From assembly GCA_016703645.1 (NCBI GenBank), contig JADJBR010000009.1:549935-613934 (forward strand): 64,000 nucleotides of DNA, given 5' to 3'. Both the position numbers and the translations under genes were made by a program. The notes under the pieces are model-generated. The model ran no database searches and was not told where the DNA came from. It saw only the letters and a program-made list of their open reading frames with translations. This document shows positions 10,766 to 19,043 of the stretch, piece by piece. Position 1 is the first letter of the stretch; every line of letters begins with the position of its first letter. The stretch comes from Zoogloea sp. GTDB taxonomy: Bacteria > Pseudomonadota > Gammaproteobacteria > Burkholderiales > Rhodocyclaceae.

Positions 10766-10781
10766 TACACTTTAAAGTGTA
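10766..10781. promoter_or_regulatory. Perfect 16-bp palindrome, candidate operator
   Basis: TACACTTTAAAGTGTA is fully self-complementary. It lies in the 78-nt gap between the Crp/Fnr gene and the Cys-rich gene, 15 nt upstream of the latter's start codon. There is no T-tract, so it is an unlikely terminator. It does not match the FNR (TTGAT-N4-ATCAA) or CRP (TGTGA-N6-TCACA) consensus. Confidence 0.5.
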
Positions 10782-10828
10782 GTCAAGGGATGAAAAATTA
10801 CCTTGCAATCAGCAGGGTTTTTACATCC

Positions 10829-11479
10829 TCACCAGTGCCTGGGCAGCTTCTTGCGAACAATGATGCGGTGGGGCTCGATCTCCACATAGCCGCCGGACAC
10901 CATGTCACGGAGGATACGGTTCACCATTTCCCGGGACGCCCCCACCATGTTGGCGAGATCCTGCTGGGTCAGGCGCCGGTCAATGATGCCGACGCCATCG
11001 GTCTCGACCGCCAGGGACTCGAACACCCGCGCAATGCGCCCAAACACATCCACCAAGGCCAGGGAGCGCACACTTTCCGTCAGGTTGCGAATGCGTCCGA
11101 CCAGATTGCGCACCACGATCTGCATGCAGGCCGGATGGGCTTCGATCAGGGCGAGAAACGCCACCCGGGGAATCTGCAATACTTCACTGCGCGTCAGCGC
11201 GATGACCGAGGCGGAACGCGGCGCGTCGTCGAGCAGGGCGAGTTCACCGAAGTAATCACCCGGATCAAGCAGCGACAGGGTCACCTCGCGACCGATGTTG
11301 TCGGTAAGGTAGGCCTTGAGCGCCCCACTTTGCACCACGAACAGGCTGCTTCCATCGTCACCCTCGTTGACGACAATGGTATTGGGCGCAAAATTGCGCA
11401 CCCGAGAACGCGACTTGAGTACTTCGGCCTGCTCATCGCTGAGGCCGTCGAACAGATCCACCCGATCCAGATACATCAC
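10829..11479 (-). CDS. Crp/Fnr-family transcriptional regulator
   Basis: Dimeric DNA-binding regulator of 216 aa. The N-terminal cyclic-nucleotide-binding fold contains a well-kept phosphate-binding cassette, FGELALLDDAPRSASV (residues 78-92), whose Arg-Ser pair matches the cAMP-contacting RS of E. coli CRP. It has no N-terminal Cys cluster, so it is not an Fe-S FNR. The C-terminal winged helix-turn-helix is LTQQDLANMVGASREMVNRI. It starts at GTG 11479 or the adjacent ATG 11476. It is divergent, with only 44 bp, from a nucleotide cyclase gene, so the pair plausibly makes and reads the same messenger (inference). Confidence 0.93.
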   Translation of the reverse strand: MMYLDRVDLFDGLSDEQAEVLKSRSRVRNFAPNTIVVNEGDDGSSLFVVQSGALKAYLTDNIGREVTLSLLDPGDYFGELALLDDAPRSASVIALTRSEVLQIPRVAFLALIEAHPACMQIVVRNLVGRIRNLTESVRSLALVDVFGRIARVFESLAVETDGVGIIDRRLTQQDLANMVGASREMVNRILRDMVSGGYVEIEPHRIIVRKKLPRHW

Positions 11480-11523
11480 AGCCAGTTTACCTCTCCGATG
11501 ACAGCGCGCTCCTGAGACAGCCC

Positions 11524-13536
11524 GTGCAACGCCCCGACAGAACCCTCCTTGGACTCGTGATGGCCTCGCTGCTGGCGATGGTCACCCTCCTGCTGTCTCC
11601 CGCCGGAGATCTGGAGCATGGAGCCGGACTGGAGTTGCTGTACGCCCTGCGGGGAACGCGCCCTCCCCCGCCGGAAGTCGTAATTATAACCCTCGATTCC
11701 CGCTCGGCTCGGGCCTTGGGGCAGTCCGAGCGCCCGGAACGCTGGCCGCGGAGCCTTCACGCCCGGCTGGTCAACGGACTCACCGACCGCGGTGCCCGGG
11801 TGATCGGCTTTGATGTGCTCTTCGAACGGGCCAGGGAGCCGGAAGGCGACCAGGCCCTGGCCGCAGCCATTCGGCGTGCAGGCAACGTCATTCTCATGGA
11901 AGGCGTTTCCCGGGAAGCGGTCACCCGCCCCGACGGCAAAATCGTGGCCCACGTGGATCATCTCACCCGACCCCTGCCCCTGCTCCGGGATGCGGCGTGG
12001 GCGAGCGGCCCTTTCATCATGCCGAAGACACCCGCGGGAATATTCGAGTTCTGGGGATTTGTCCCCAGCGTCGGCGACCATCCCTCCCTGCCCATGCTGA
12101 TGGCCCAGCTGATGACCGCTGGCACAGCGGCTGCCATCTCGCCTTCACCGGATATCCGCCTGCGCGCCCTCAACCTGTACGGTCCCCTCGGCACCGTCCG
12201 GACCCTTTCCTATGCGGAGGCCCTGGAACGGGTGGCGGACCCGGCCACCGGGGACGCGGCCTTCCGAGGCAAAGCGGTCTTGATCGGGTTCTCCGAATTC
12301 AACCAGTCACGGCAGGGGGACATCTTCCGGACTCCCTACAGCAGCCCTGACGGGCTTGATGTCAGCGGTGTCGAATTGTGCGCCAGTGCCCTGGCCAACC
12401 TCCTCGACGGCTCGGCACTGCAGCGCCCCGCGGACAGCCTGCTACTCGCAGCCCTGCTCGCCTGGAGCGCCATGCTGGCGGCCCTGTGGCACTTCATCGG
12501 AACGGCCCGGGCTCTGGCCATTAGCGTGGCCCTGGGCCTGGCGTGGGTCGGTGTGGCCGGATGGTGCTTCGCCCACCACCACGTATGGCTGCCCGTGATC
12601 CTGCCGGGGGTGCTCGCCCCCCTCACCATCACCGCCTTTGGCCTGTTCAGCCATGGTCGCGCCGCCCGGCAGCGGGAACGCGACCTGCAGAGGGCCCTTG
12701 ATCTGGGCCTCAGCCGCAAAGGGAGCGAGAAGCTCGTCGCCTTGCTCCGCGATCATGATGGCGGACGTAGCATCCACGGGGTATGCCTGTGCAGCGACAT
12801 TGAGGCCTATACCAGCCTCACCGAAAACCTCAGTCCAGCAGATACCCGGGAAACCCTGAACCGCTACTTCTCCCGCCTCCTGCCGGTGGTCGAAGCCCAC
12901 GGTGGTCACGTGATGGATATCGTGGGTGACTCCATCATGTGCCTCTGGCTGGCCGAAGACTCGGCGGGCGACGCCTGCCGCAAAGCCTGCGATGCCGCCC
13001 TTGCGCTGCATGGCCTGATGAACGAAGCGCCCCCCGGAGACAAGACCGCGCTCCCTACACGTTTCGGCCTTCACTACGGGCCGGTGTTTCTCGGTGAAGT
13101 GGGTGCCGATGCGCGACGGGAACTGCGGGTGGTCGGAGATATCGTCAACACCAGCAGTCGCATCCAGAGTGTCAATAAGATCCTCCGCACCCGTATCCTG
13201 GCCTCCGGAGCGGTGCTCGAGCAACTCCCCCCCCCACGCGGAGAAGATGAAGCGCGACTGCTCGGCTCCTTCGTATTGGCCGGCAAGCGCCAGGCCATCG
13301 ATCTGCATGAAATCAGGTCCTCGCCGCTGCCTCAAGATGCCCGGGAGGCCTTTGAGATCGCCCGTAGCGCCTACGCCAGGGGAGCCCTCGACCTGGCCCG
13401 CCTGCACCTGCGCATCCTCCTCGCCACATGCCCGGAGGACGGCCCCGGGCGATTCTACGTGGAGCGCTGCGAGGCTCGCCTGACTGGTGGAGAGTTCCCC
13501 GACAGCAGTGGGTGCATCGTGCTCGAAAGCAAGTGA
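11524..13536 (+). CDS. CHASE2-domain membrane nucleotide cyclase (class III)
   Basis: Inner-membrane receptor cyclase of 670 aa. One N-terminal membrane helix (about 8-26), a periplasmic CHASE2 sensor (about 45-300, with EVVIITLDSRSARAL and GARVIGFDVLFERA), three membrane helices (about 303-380), a class III cyclase domain (about 420-600) and a TPR-like tail. Metal-binding Asp residues are present in CSDIEAYTSL and VGDSIM, and the transition-state Asn and Arg in DIVNTSSRI. The residue normally Lys four positions before the second metal Asp is Asp, and the residue normally Asp/Thr seven positions before the catalytic Asn is Arg, so substrate choice (ATP, GTP or other) is uncertain. The start is GTG with a weak ribosome site. 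Confidence 0.9.
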   Translation: MQRPDRTLLGLVMASLLAMVTLLLSPAGDLEHGAGLELLYALRGTRPPPPEVVIITLDSRSARALGQSERPERWPRSLHARLVNGLTDRGARVIGFDVLFERAREPEGDQALAAAIRRAGNVILMEGVSREAVTRPDGKIVAHVDHLTRPLPLLRDAAWASGPFIMPKTPAGIFEFWGFVPSVGDHPSLPMLMAQLMTAGTAAAISPSPDIRLRALNLYGPLGTVRTLSYAEALERVADPATGDAAFRGKAVLIGFSEFNQSRQGDIFRTPYSSPDGLDVSGVELCASALANLLDGSALQRPADSLLLAALLAWSAMLAALWHFIGTARALAISVALGLAWVGVAGWCFAHHHVWLPVILPGVLAPLTITAFGLFSHGRAARQRERDLQRALDLGLSRKGSEKLVALLRDHDGGRSIHGVCLCSDIEAYTSLTENLSPADTRETLNRYFSRLLPVVEAHGGHVMDIVGDSIMCLWLAEDSAGDACRKACDAALALHGLMNEAPPGDKTALPTRFGLHYGPVFLGEVGADARRELRVVGDIVNTSSRIQSVNKILRTRILASGAVLEQLPPPRGEDEARLLGSFVLAGKRQAIDLHEIRSSPLPQDAREAFEIARSAYARGALDLARLHLRILLATCPEDGPGRFYVERCEARLTGGEFPDSSGCIVLESK

Positions 13537-13657
13537 GCGAATCGGGGACAAATGCAAACTGCACACGAGATACTGCAAGTCACATCCTTTTGCAGTTAAT
13601 ATCTCCCACAAATTCAGCCGTTTGCCATTTCAGGTCTTCAGGATCGGTACTCCGTCG

Positions 13658-16600
13658 ATGCAGTCCCATGCCCGGCCTCCGCACAAGTTCGCGCTGCGGC
13701 CCCTCTACCTCGGTCTGAGCCTCACCTTTTCCGGCCTGTCCGCCGCGTCCTTCAGCGCCCTCGCCTGTGACCCACCCGCCGGACACCTCGCCGCCACCGA
13801 GGGCCGCATCGAAGTGCGTGCTGCCGGGGAAGGCCAGTGGCGCATCGCCACACCGCGCCAGCCCCTGTGCCCCGGCGACCAGGTCGCCGTGCGCGGCCCC
13901 GGCCGGGCCGCCGTGGTGTTGGCACAGGACGTACTGGTGCGCCTCGACCACAACACCACCCTGACCCTGCCCGGCTCGGCGGCCACCGGTGAGCTCAAGC
14001 TGCCCCAGGGCGTAGTTCACGTGATCAGCCGCTTCAGCCGGCGTTTCGGAATCATCACGCCCTTTGTCAATGCCTTCGTGGACGGCACCGAGTTCACCGT
14101 AACCAGTGACGATAGTCGGGCCCGGGTAGTGGTCGCCGAAGGTCGCGTGCGCACCGGAAACAGCGCAGGCGAGCTACGCATCGAAGCCGGCCAGGCCATT
14201 GAGGCCCGTGTCGGCAGTGCCCCTGCAGGAATAACCGTGCGCCCCCTCGACGCCGTCGCCTGGGCCATCCATTACCCCCAGGTCCAGCACCTCCGTCCGG
14301 TCGAACTGGCCACCTACCCCGAAGCCACGCGTCAGGCCCTCGCCGCTGCCCAGGGCGAACTGGCGGCAGGCCGGGCGCGCAATGCGCTCGACCACCTCGC
14401 CCCCCTCTCCGCGGTAGACAGCACGCCCGCCCTGGCCGCCTTGAAGGCCGGCGTACTGCTGGGTCTGGGCCAAGTCGACGCGGCCGGCGCCCTGGTTGCC
14501 CGCTTTGCCCCGGGTACCCACCCCGCCCTCGACGCCACCGCGACGGTGATCCGCGTGGCCCGCAACGATCCCGCCGCCCTGGAAACCGCCCGCCAGAACG
14601 TCGAACGCAACCCCGACGCCCCGGCGGCCCAACTCGCCTACAGCTATGCCCTGCAGGCCGCCCGGCAGCTCCCCGCCGCCCTCGAAGCCGCCCGCCGAGC
14701 CACCGCCCTGAGCCCCGACGCGCCCCTCGCCCACGCGCGCCAGGCGGAGCTGGAGCTGGGCCTGGGTCGTGCCGGCCCCGGCGGCGACGCCGCCCGGCGC
14801 GCCCTCACCCTGGCCCCCGACACGCCCCGTGCTGCAGCCCTGGCCGCCTTTGCCCTCCTCTTGACCGGCAACACCAGCGCTGCTGCCGCCGACTTCGCTG
14901 CCGCCCTGGCCCGCAACGACACCGACCCCCTGGCCCACTTCGGCCTGGGTCTGGCCCTGATGCGCCAGGGGCAGACCGAAGCCGGCCGCCGCGAGGTGGA
15001 GATCGCCGCCCTTCTCGACCCGGCCAACGCCGAGCTGCGCAGCTACCTGGGCCGCGCCTACATGGAGGAAGCCCGCAGCAAGGTGGCCGGCGACCAGTTC
15101 GACCTGGCCCGCCGCCTCGACCCGGGCTCACCCACCCCCTGGTATTTCGACGCCTTCCGCCAGCTACGCGAGGGCGAGCCCCTGGCCGCCCTGTACAACG
15201 GCGAAGAGGCCCTGGCCCGCAACGCCAACCGCTCGGTGCTACGCTCCGGCACCCTGCTCGACCAGGACAGGGCCGCCCGCAGCGCCAGCCTGGGCGCCGC
15301 CTACCAGCAGGTCGGCCTCGCCGCCCCGGCCCAGGCCGCCGCCATGAACGCCATCGAGAGCGATCCCGCCAGCCCAGCCGCCCACCGCCTTCTGGCCGAC
15401 GCCTACGCCGAGGTACCGCGCTTTGAAGGCGCCCGCCTGTCCGAACTGCTCCAGGCCAACCTGCGCCAGCCCATCGGCCAGTGGCCCCAAGCTCCCCAGT
15501 TCGTGATGCCGCCGCTCCCCCTCTTCGACGGGCCCCGGGCAATATCCCCCGACGAGGCCACCGCCTTCTTCGAGCGCAAACCCACTCGATTTGCAGCCAC
15601 CGTGGGCGGTGGCAGCCACAGCGCGATGGCCGCCAGTGCCCTGCTGTCCCACGCCTGGGATCAGGGCCAGATCTCCTTCGGTAGCTTCGACTACCGTTAC
15701 GCCGGCCTCACGGATACCATCTCTGACACCCACTTGGCCGGCAGCCGCCTCGACGCCCGCGTGCTACTCACCCCGGGCACCACCCTGCTGGCTGAAGCAC
15801 GTCACACCGAACGCCACGGCGGCGCCCAGTACCGTAACCTGTTCGACGGTCAGGCGCCCAACCTGCTGCGCCGCAACCTCAACGACCTGGGTCGCATTGC
15901 CTTGCGCCATGAACTGGGTGAGGGCGACGAGATCCTCGTCGAAGCCAACACCCAGCGCTTCCGCGAACTTCAGAAGGATTATCTGCAGTACCGCAGCCAG
16001 GCCATTGGTCTCGACATCAACAGCGAGGGGCAGGAGCGGCACCGCACGCGAGGCCTGTCGGCCCTGTACACCCGCCAACGCGAAAAGCTCGGTCTGAGCG
16101 TCGGCGCCACTACGGCCAGACTGTCGGGCAAGCAGGACATCGGCGCAACCATGGCGCTGAGCATGGACCCGCGCATCGTACTTGACATAACCAAACTGCC
16201 AACCCGAACCCTCACGACGGACCGGGATACCGCCTTCGGCTACGCCCAGTGGCGGGTCACCCCAGCCCTGACCCTGCATGGCGGTGCCGACTACGTGCGT
16301 TTCGAAGATACTGGCCGCAGCCAGGCCGAGCGCATCAACGGCAAGCTGGGGGCCGTGCTCAGGCCAGCTACTGGCACCACCCTGCGGGCCGCTGTCCTCC
16401 AGGGCGTATCCGGCTCAAGATATGACGCGGAAAACCTGGCTCCGACCCAGTTCGCCGGTTTCAATCAGGTTTTTGACGATATCTCCGGAACCCGCTGGCG
16501 CCGCGTAGCGGTCGCCGCGGAGCAGCATCTGAGTGATCGGCTTAGTGGCGGACTGGAAGCCTCCTGGCGCTGGCTGGATGCCCCCATGGTTGATCCCGGC

Positions 16601-17080
16601 GCCAGCAACGGCTACCACCTGGAAGACTGGAAGGAAAGTCTTCACCGGGCTCACCTGGCCTTTCCCTTCGGCCGGCGTGCCTTGCTCAGCGCAGAATGGC
16701 GCCGCGAGAACATCCGCTATGAAGGTGGCAACAAGCTGGTGCGTGACACCCCCTGGAAAGTCGACACCGATCTGCTGCCCTTGCGCCTGTGGTTGAAAAC
16801 CGGCCGGGCCGAAGTGCTGCTCGAACACTGGTTGGTGCGCCAGCGGGCCAGCCAGATCGCCAGCACCGGGGCCGAATCCGATGCCCGCTCAACCTTCACG
16901 GTAACCAACCTGCGCCTGTCCTTGCCATTGGTCCCCCAGCGTGTGAATGCCAGCCTGGGCGTATATAACCTGTTCGACCGGGATTTCCGCTTCCACAACA
17001 CGGATCTCAACGGCGCCCCCCGCGTTTCCCTGTTCTACCCGCAGCGCACCCTCATGCTCCAGGGCCAGTTGCACTTCTAA
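13658..17080 (+). CDS. FecR-TPR-outer-membrane beta-barrel fusion protein
   Basis: Exported protein of 1140 aa. The signal peptide is residues 1-36, with cleavage after SALA. A FecR domain covers about 45-165 (GDQVAVRGPGRAAVVL, GIITPFVNAFVDGTEFTV). A long TPR array covers about 205-600 (Ala-rich helical pairs such as DAPLAHARQAELELGLGRAG). The last 500 residues are rich in alternating strands and end in SLFYPQRTLMLQGQLHF with a terminal Phe, the outer-membrane barrel signature; the NLFDRDFRF motif resembles the end of TonB-dependent receptors, but no plug domain or TonB box is seen. ATG 13658 is chosen because it precedes the signal peptide. TPR plus barrel recalls PgaA/BcsC-type polysaccharide exporters. 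It follows the CHASE2 cyclase by 121 bp. Confidence 0.85.
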   Translation: MQSHARPPHKFALRPLYLGLSLTFSGLSAASFSALACDPPAGHLAATEGRIEVRAAGEGQWRIATPRQPLCPGDQVAVRGPGRAAVVLAQDVLVRLDHNTTLTLPGSAATGELKLPQGVVHVISRFSRRFGIITPFVNAFVDGTEFTVTSDDSRARVVVAEGRVRTGNSAGELRIEAGQAIEARVGSAPAGITVRPLDAVAWAIHYPQVQHLRPVELATYPEATRQALAAAQGELAAGRARNALDHLAPLSAVDSTPALAALKAGVLLGLGQVDAAGALVARFAPGTHPALDATATVIRVARNDPAALETARQNVERNPDAPAAQLAYSYALQAARQLPAALEAARRATALSPDAPLAHARQAELELGLGRAGPGGDAARRALTLAPDTPRAAALAAFALLLTGNTSAAAADFAAALARNDTDPLAHFGLGLALMRQGQTEAGRREVEIAALLDPANAELRSYLGRAYMEEARSKVAGDQFDLARRLDPGSPTPWYFDAFRQLREGEPLAALYNGEEALARNANRSVLRSGTLLDQDRAARSASLGAAYQQVGLAAPAQAAAMNAIESDPASPAAHRLLADAYAEVPRFEGARLSELLQANLRQPIGQWPQAPQFVMPPLPLFDGPRAISPDEATAFFERKPTRFAATVGGGSHSAMAASALLSHAWDQGQISFGSFDYRYAGLTDTISDTHLAGSRLDARVLLTPGTTLLAEARHTERHGGAQYRNLFDGQAPNLLRRNLNDLGRIALRHELGEGDEILVEANTQRFRELQKDYLQYRSQAIGLDINSEGQERHRTRGLSALYTRQREKLGLSVGATTARLSGKQDIGATMALSMDPRIVLDITKLPTRTLTTDRDTAFGYAQWRVTPALTLHGGADYVRFEDTGRSQAERINGKLGAVLRPATGTTLRAAVLQGVSGSRYDAENLAPTQFAGFNQVFDDISGTRWRRVAVAAEQHLSDRLSGGLEASWRWLDAPMVDPGASNGYHLEDWKESLHRAHLAFPFGRRALLSAEWRRENIRYEGGNKLVRDTPWKVDTDLLPLRLWLKTGRAEVLLEHWLVRQRASQIASTGAESDARSTFTVTNLRLSLPLVPQRVNASLGVYNLFDRDFRFHNTDLNGAPRVSLFYPQRTLMLQGQLHF

Positions 17081-17110
17081 CGCACTTCATTCCACAGGAG
17101 ATCGTCATCC

Positions 17111-17512
17111 ATGCGGCAGCGTCCCCCAATCCTGAAACCAGCTCTGCTGACCCTGAGCCTGCTGGTTGGCATCACTCTCCACCTCCCTGCCCAGGCAGCC
17201 GGCAAGCTCGACCGCTTGGCGCCAGGTGTCATTGCCCCCGGTGACATCACCGGTGCGATCATTTTTGGCAAGAACGGCGAGGTCATTCCCCTCGACGCAA
17301 AGGGCAAGCCCCTCGCCCCCTGCGCGATGCCCCGCGGCACAGGCCCTGACTCAAAGAAGAGCTCGCTGCCGGAATGCCAGTCCGGCTCGGCGTCCGAGGC
17401 CAACGGGCCCAAGCCGAAAGCGGCTGGCGTACCTTGCGAAGGCTACTACCTCATCTGGATCGGTGGTTATCCGGTAAAGATTTGGTTTCCCGTCGGCTGC
17501 ACCCCACCGTGA
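17111..17512 (+). CDS. Secreted four-cysteine hypothetical protein
   Basis: Product of 133 aa with a clear Sec signal peptide (about 1-30, ending LPAQAA-G). The mature part is Gly/Pro/Lys-rich with cysteines C71, C89, C109 and C130, compatible with two disulfides, and ends in a hydrophobic YYLIWIGGYPVKIWFPVG segment. No family recognised. It lies 30 bp after the FecR-TPR-barrel gene with an AGGAGA ribosome site, and is followed by a terminator, so the two genes form one unit. A periplasmic partner, or a ligand sensed or exported by the barrel protein, is a reasonable guess only. Confidence 0.75.
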   Translation: MRQRPPILKPALLTLSLLVGITLHLPAQAAGKLDRLAPGVIAPGDITGAIIFGKNGEVIPLDAKGKPLAPCAMPRGTGPDSKKSSLPECQSGSASEANGPKPKAAGVPCEGYYLIWIGGYPVKIWFPVGCTPP

Positions 17513-17548
17513 GCGTCACGGAACGGATACTCACGTAAGAGTGCAGAG

Positions 17549-17571
17549 GGAAGCCGGTCAGGCTTCCTTTT
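17549..17571 (+). terminator. Rho-independent terminator after the secreted Cys protein
   Basis: Stem GGAAGCC/GGCTTCC (7 bp) with loop GGTCA followed by TTTT, 36 nt after the stop codon at 17512. It closes the FecR-barrel transcription unit. Confidence 0.85.
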
Positions 17572-17594
17572 GCATTTCGGGCGATGGTGAAGGG

Positions 17595-17789
17595 TTACAG
17601 GGGATGGCACTGCAATGCCGGCAATCTCTCGCTGCAGCTACTTCGAACACTGGCCCGCATCACCTGAAGCAGGTCGATTTCGTCAGGAATGGCGTCCAGA
17701 TCGGCTTCGGAACGGACCGCGTCCCGACAGGCCGCCTCAGTACATAGGGGGCACGGGTTGGGGCAGCGGAACATGGATGCGGTGACCAT
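17595..17789 (-). CDS. Possible small cysteine-rich protein
   Basis: Frame of 64 aa starting MVTASMFRC with CPNPCPLCTEAAC (C-x3-C-x2-C-x4-C) and two more Cys near the end. A GGGAG ribosome-like site lies 9 nt before ATG 17789; a GTG at 17819 would add 10 residues. It sits alone in the 422-bp space between the secreted Cys protein (stop 17512) and rlpA (stop 17935). The rest of that space holds only the 17549 terminator and nothing else recognised. The cysteine spacing suggests a metal site, but the frame may be fortuitous. Confidence 0.35.
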   Translation of the reverse strand: MVTASMFRCPNPCPLCTEAACRDAVRSEADLDAIPDEIDLLQVMRASVRSSCSERLPALQCHPL

Positions 17790-17934
17790 GGCGAGGGACT
17801 CCCGGGTCAGACGGATCACAAGCCGGAAAGGCCCACCGAAGGCTTACACAGCTCGACCCGCAGACCCATAGTCTAGGCAAAGCCGACGCCTGACGAAGCC
17901 CCGAAAGACACTCCGGAACTGTGACACGCGTCAC

Positions 17935-18999
17935 TCAGTCACGACTCTTGACGACTGGACGGAGTTTCAGGGTGCTGGCGATGCGCTCGGCAATGGCCCG
18001 CGCCTCGAGGGCCGAGGTGAAAGGGCCTAGCTGAAGACGGTACTTTCCTTCACTCGCGAGCACGGAGACGGAGGATCTGAGCCACTGCAGTTCGTGCTCG
18101 ACAAAGCCCTTGAAGTGCTCGGCGTTGACGGAGCTGGCAAAAGCGCCAAGCTGCAGGAAAACGGGTTCGCTGCCACGCCCTGCGGGGGCAACGGAAGCTG
18201 CCGCCACCGGGGCCGGGACTGCTGGCGGAGCCGATGCGGCCGTGACCGCCTGGGGAGCCTCGGGCACCGGCGACGTCTCGGCGACGACGGCAGAGGGTGC
18301 AGGACGGGCGATGGCTGCCGCCACCTGGGCCGGCGGGGCCCGACGGATCGGCGGCACCTTCCGAGCCGGATCCACCATGGCCACGCCCTCGGGCAGCATC
18401 AGGGCCACTTCGACACTGGCATGTCCGTTGTCAACATAGCCAAGCTTGTAAGCGGCTGCGTAGGAGAGATCGATGATGCGGCCGGGGTGAAAAGGGCCCC
18501 GGTCGTTGATACGCACGACCGCCGAGCGCCCGTTGGCCAGGTTGGTGACGCGAACATAGCTGGGGATCGGCAGACTGGGGTGGGCAGCCGTCATCGCATA
18601 CATGTCAAAGCTGTCGCCGCTGGACGTCTTGCGCCCGTGGAAGGGCTTGCCATACCAACTGGCGACGCCTTTCTGGCGGAAGGAGCTGCCGCTGTTGCCA
18701 AGGGCCACGCCATGCCCCAGGGCATAGTCGCCCTTTTCGAAGCGGGGGGCCTCCAGCGGGACGGAGGCTTCATCCGCACCGTCATCAGGGCTCTCGTAAC
18801 GGAAGGCACCACTGAATATCTGCTTGGGTGACCCTGGCTTGAGACTGGACTGGAATACAGGTTCCGGAGGGTCCTGAGCGTCTGCTGCTGCGGCGCAGGC
18901 GGTGGCCGCACACCCCACCACCACCAGGAGGCGAGACAGGACACGACGAAGGGCGGCGGGCCGGAAACCGGCTCGCGGGTGTTTCGCTACAGGTTGCAT
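17935..18999 (-). CDS. rlpA: Septal/elongation lytic transglycosylase RlpA
   Basis: Periplasmic or outer-membrane RlpA of 354 aa, acting on denuded glycan strands. ATG 18999 is preferred over an in-frame upstream start at 19104 because an AGGAAAG ribosome site precedes it and the signal peptide then begins the protein. Domains: signal peptide, low-complexity linker, double-psi beta-barrel (GVASWYGKPFHGRKTSSGDSF, RINDRGPFHPGRIIDLS) with the conserved catalytic-type Glu/Asp environment, Ala/Pro-rich linker, and a C-terminal SPOR domain (FLQLGAFASSVNAEHF, LQLGPFTSALEARAI). It is last in the mre-mrd operon, 44 nt after rodA, as in E. coli gene order. Confidence 0.95.
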   Translation of the reverse strand: MQPVAKHPRAGFRPAALRRVLSRLLVVVGCAATACAAAADAQDPPEPVFQSSLKPGSPKQIFSGAFRYESPDDGADEASVPLEAPRFEKGDYALGHGVALGNSGSSFRQKGVASWYGKPFHGRKTSSGDSFDMYAMTAAHPSLPIPSYVRVTNLANGRSAVVRINDRGPFHPGRIIDLSYAAAYKLGYVDNGHASVEVALMLPEGVAMVDPARKVPPIRRAPPAQVAAAIARPAPSAVVAETSPVPEAPQAVTAASAPPAVPAPVAAASVAPAGRGSEPVFLQLGAFASSVNAEHFKGFVEHELQWLRSSVSVLASEGKYRLQLGPFTSALEARAIAERIASTLKLRPVVKSRD

Positions 19000-19043
19000 G
19001 ACGCTCTTTCCTGTTCGGGCGCGCGCGTCAGGCGCGCGCAGGT

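Noticed and set aside
10754-11515. 253-codon plus-strand frame opposite the Crp/Fnr gene
   Set aside because: Antisense of an unmistakable Crp/Fnr protein.
13537-13657. CRP-type site (TGTGA-N6-TCACA) in the cyclase-FecR gap
   Set aside because: A TCACA half-site exists near 13580, but the partner half does not match. Repeated TGCA motifs were noted but are too short to support a site.
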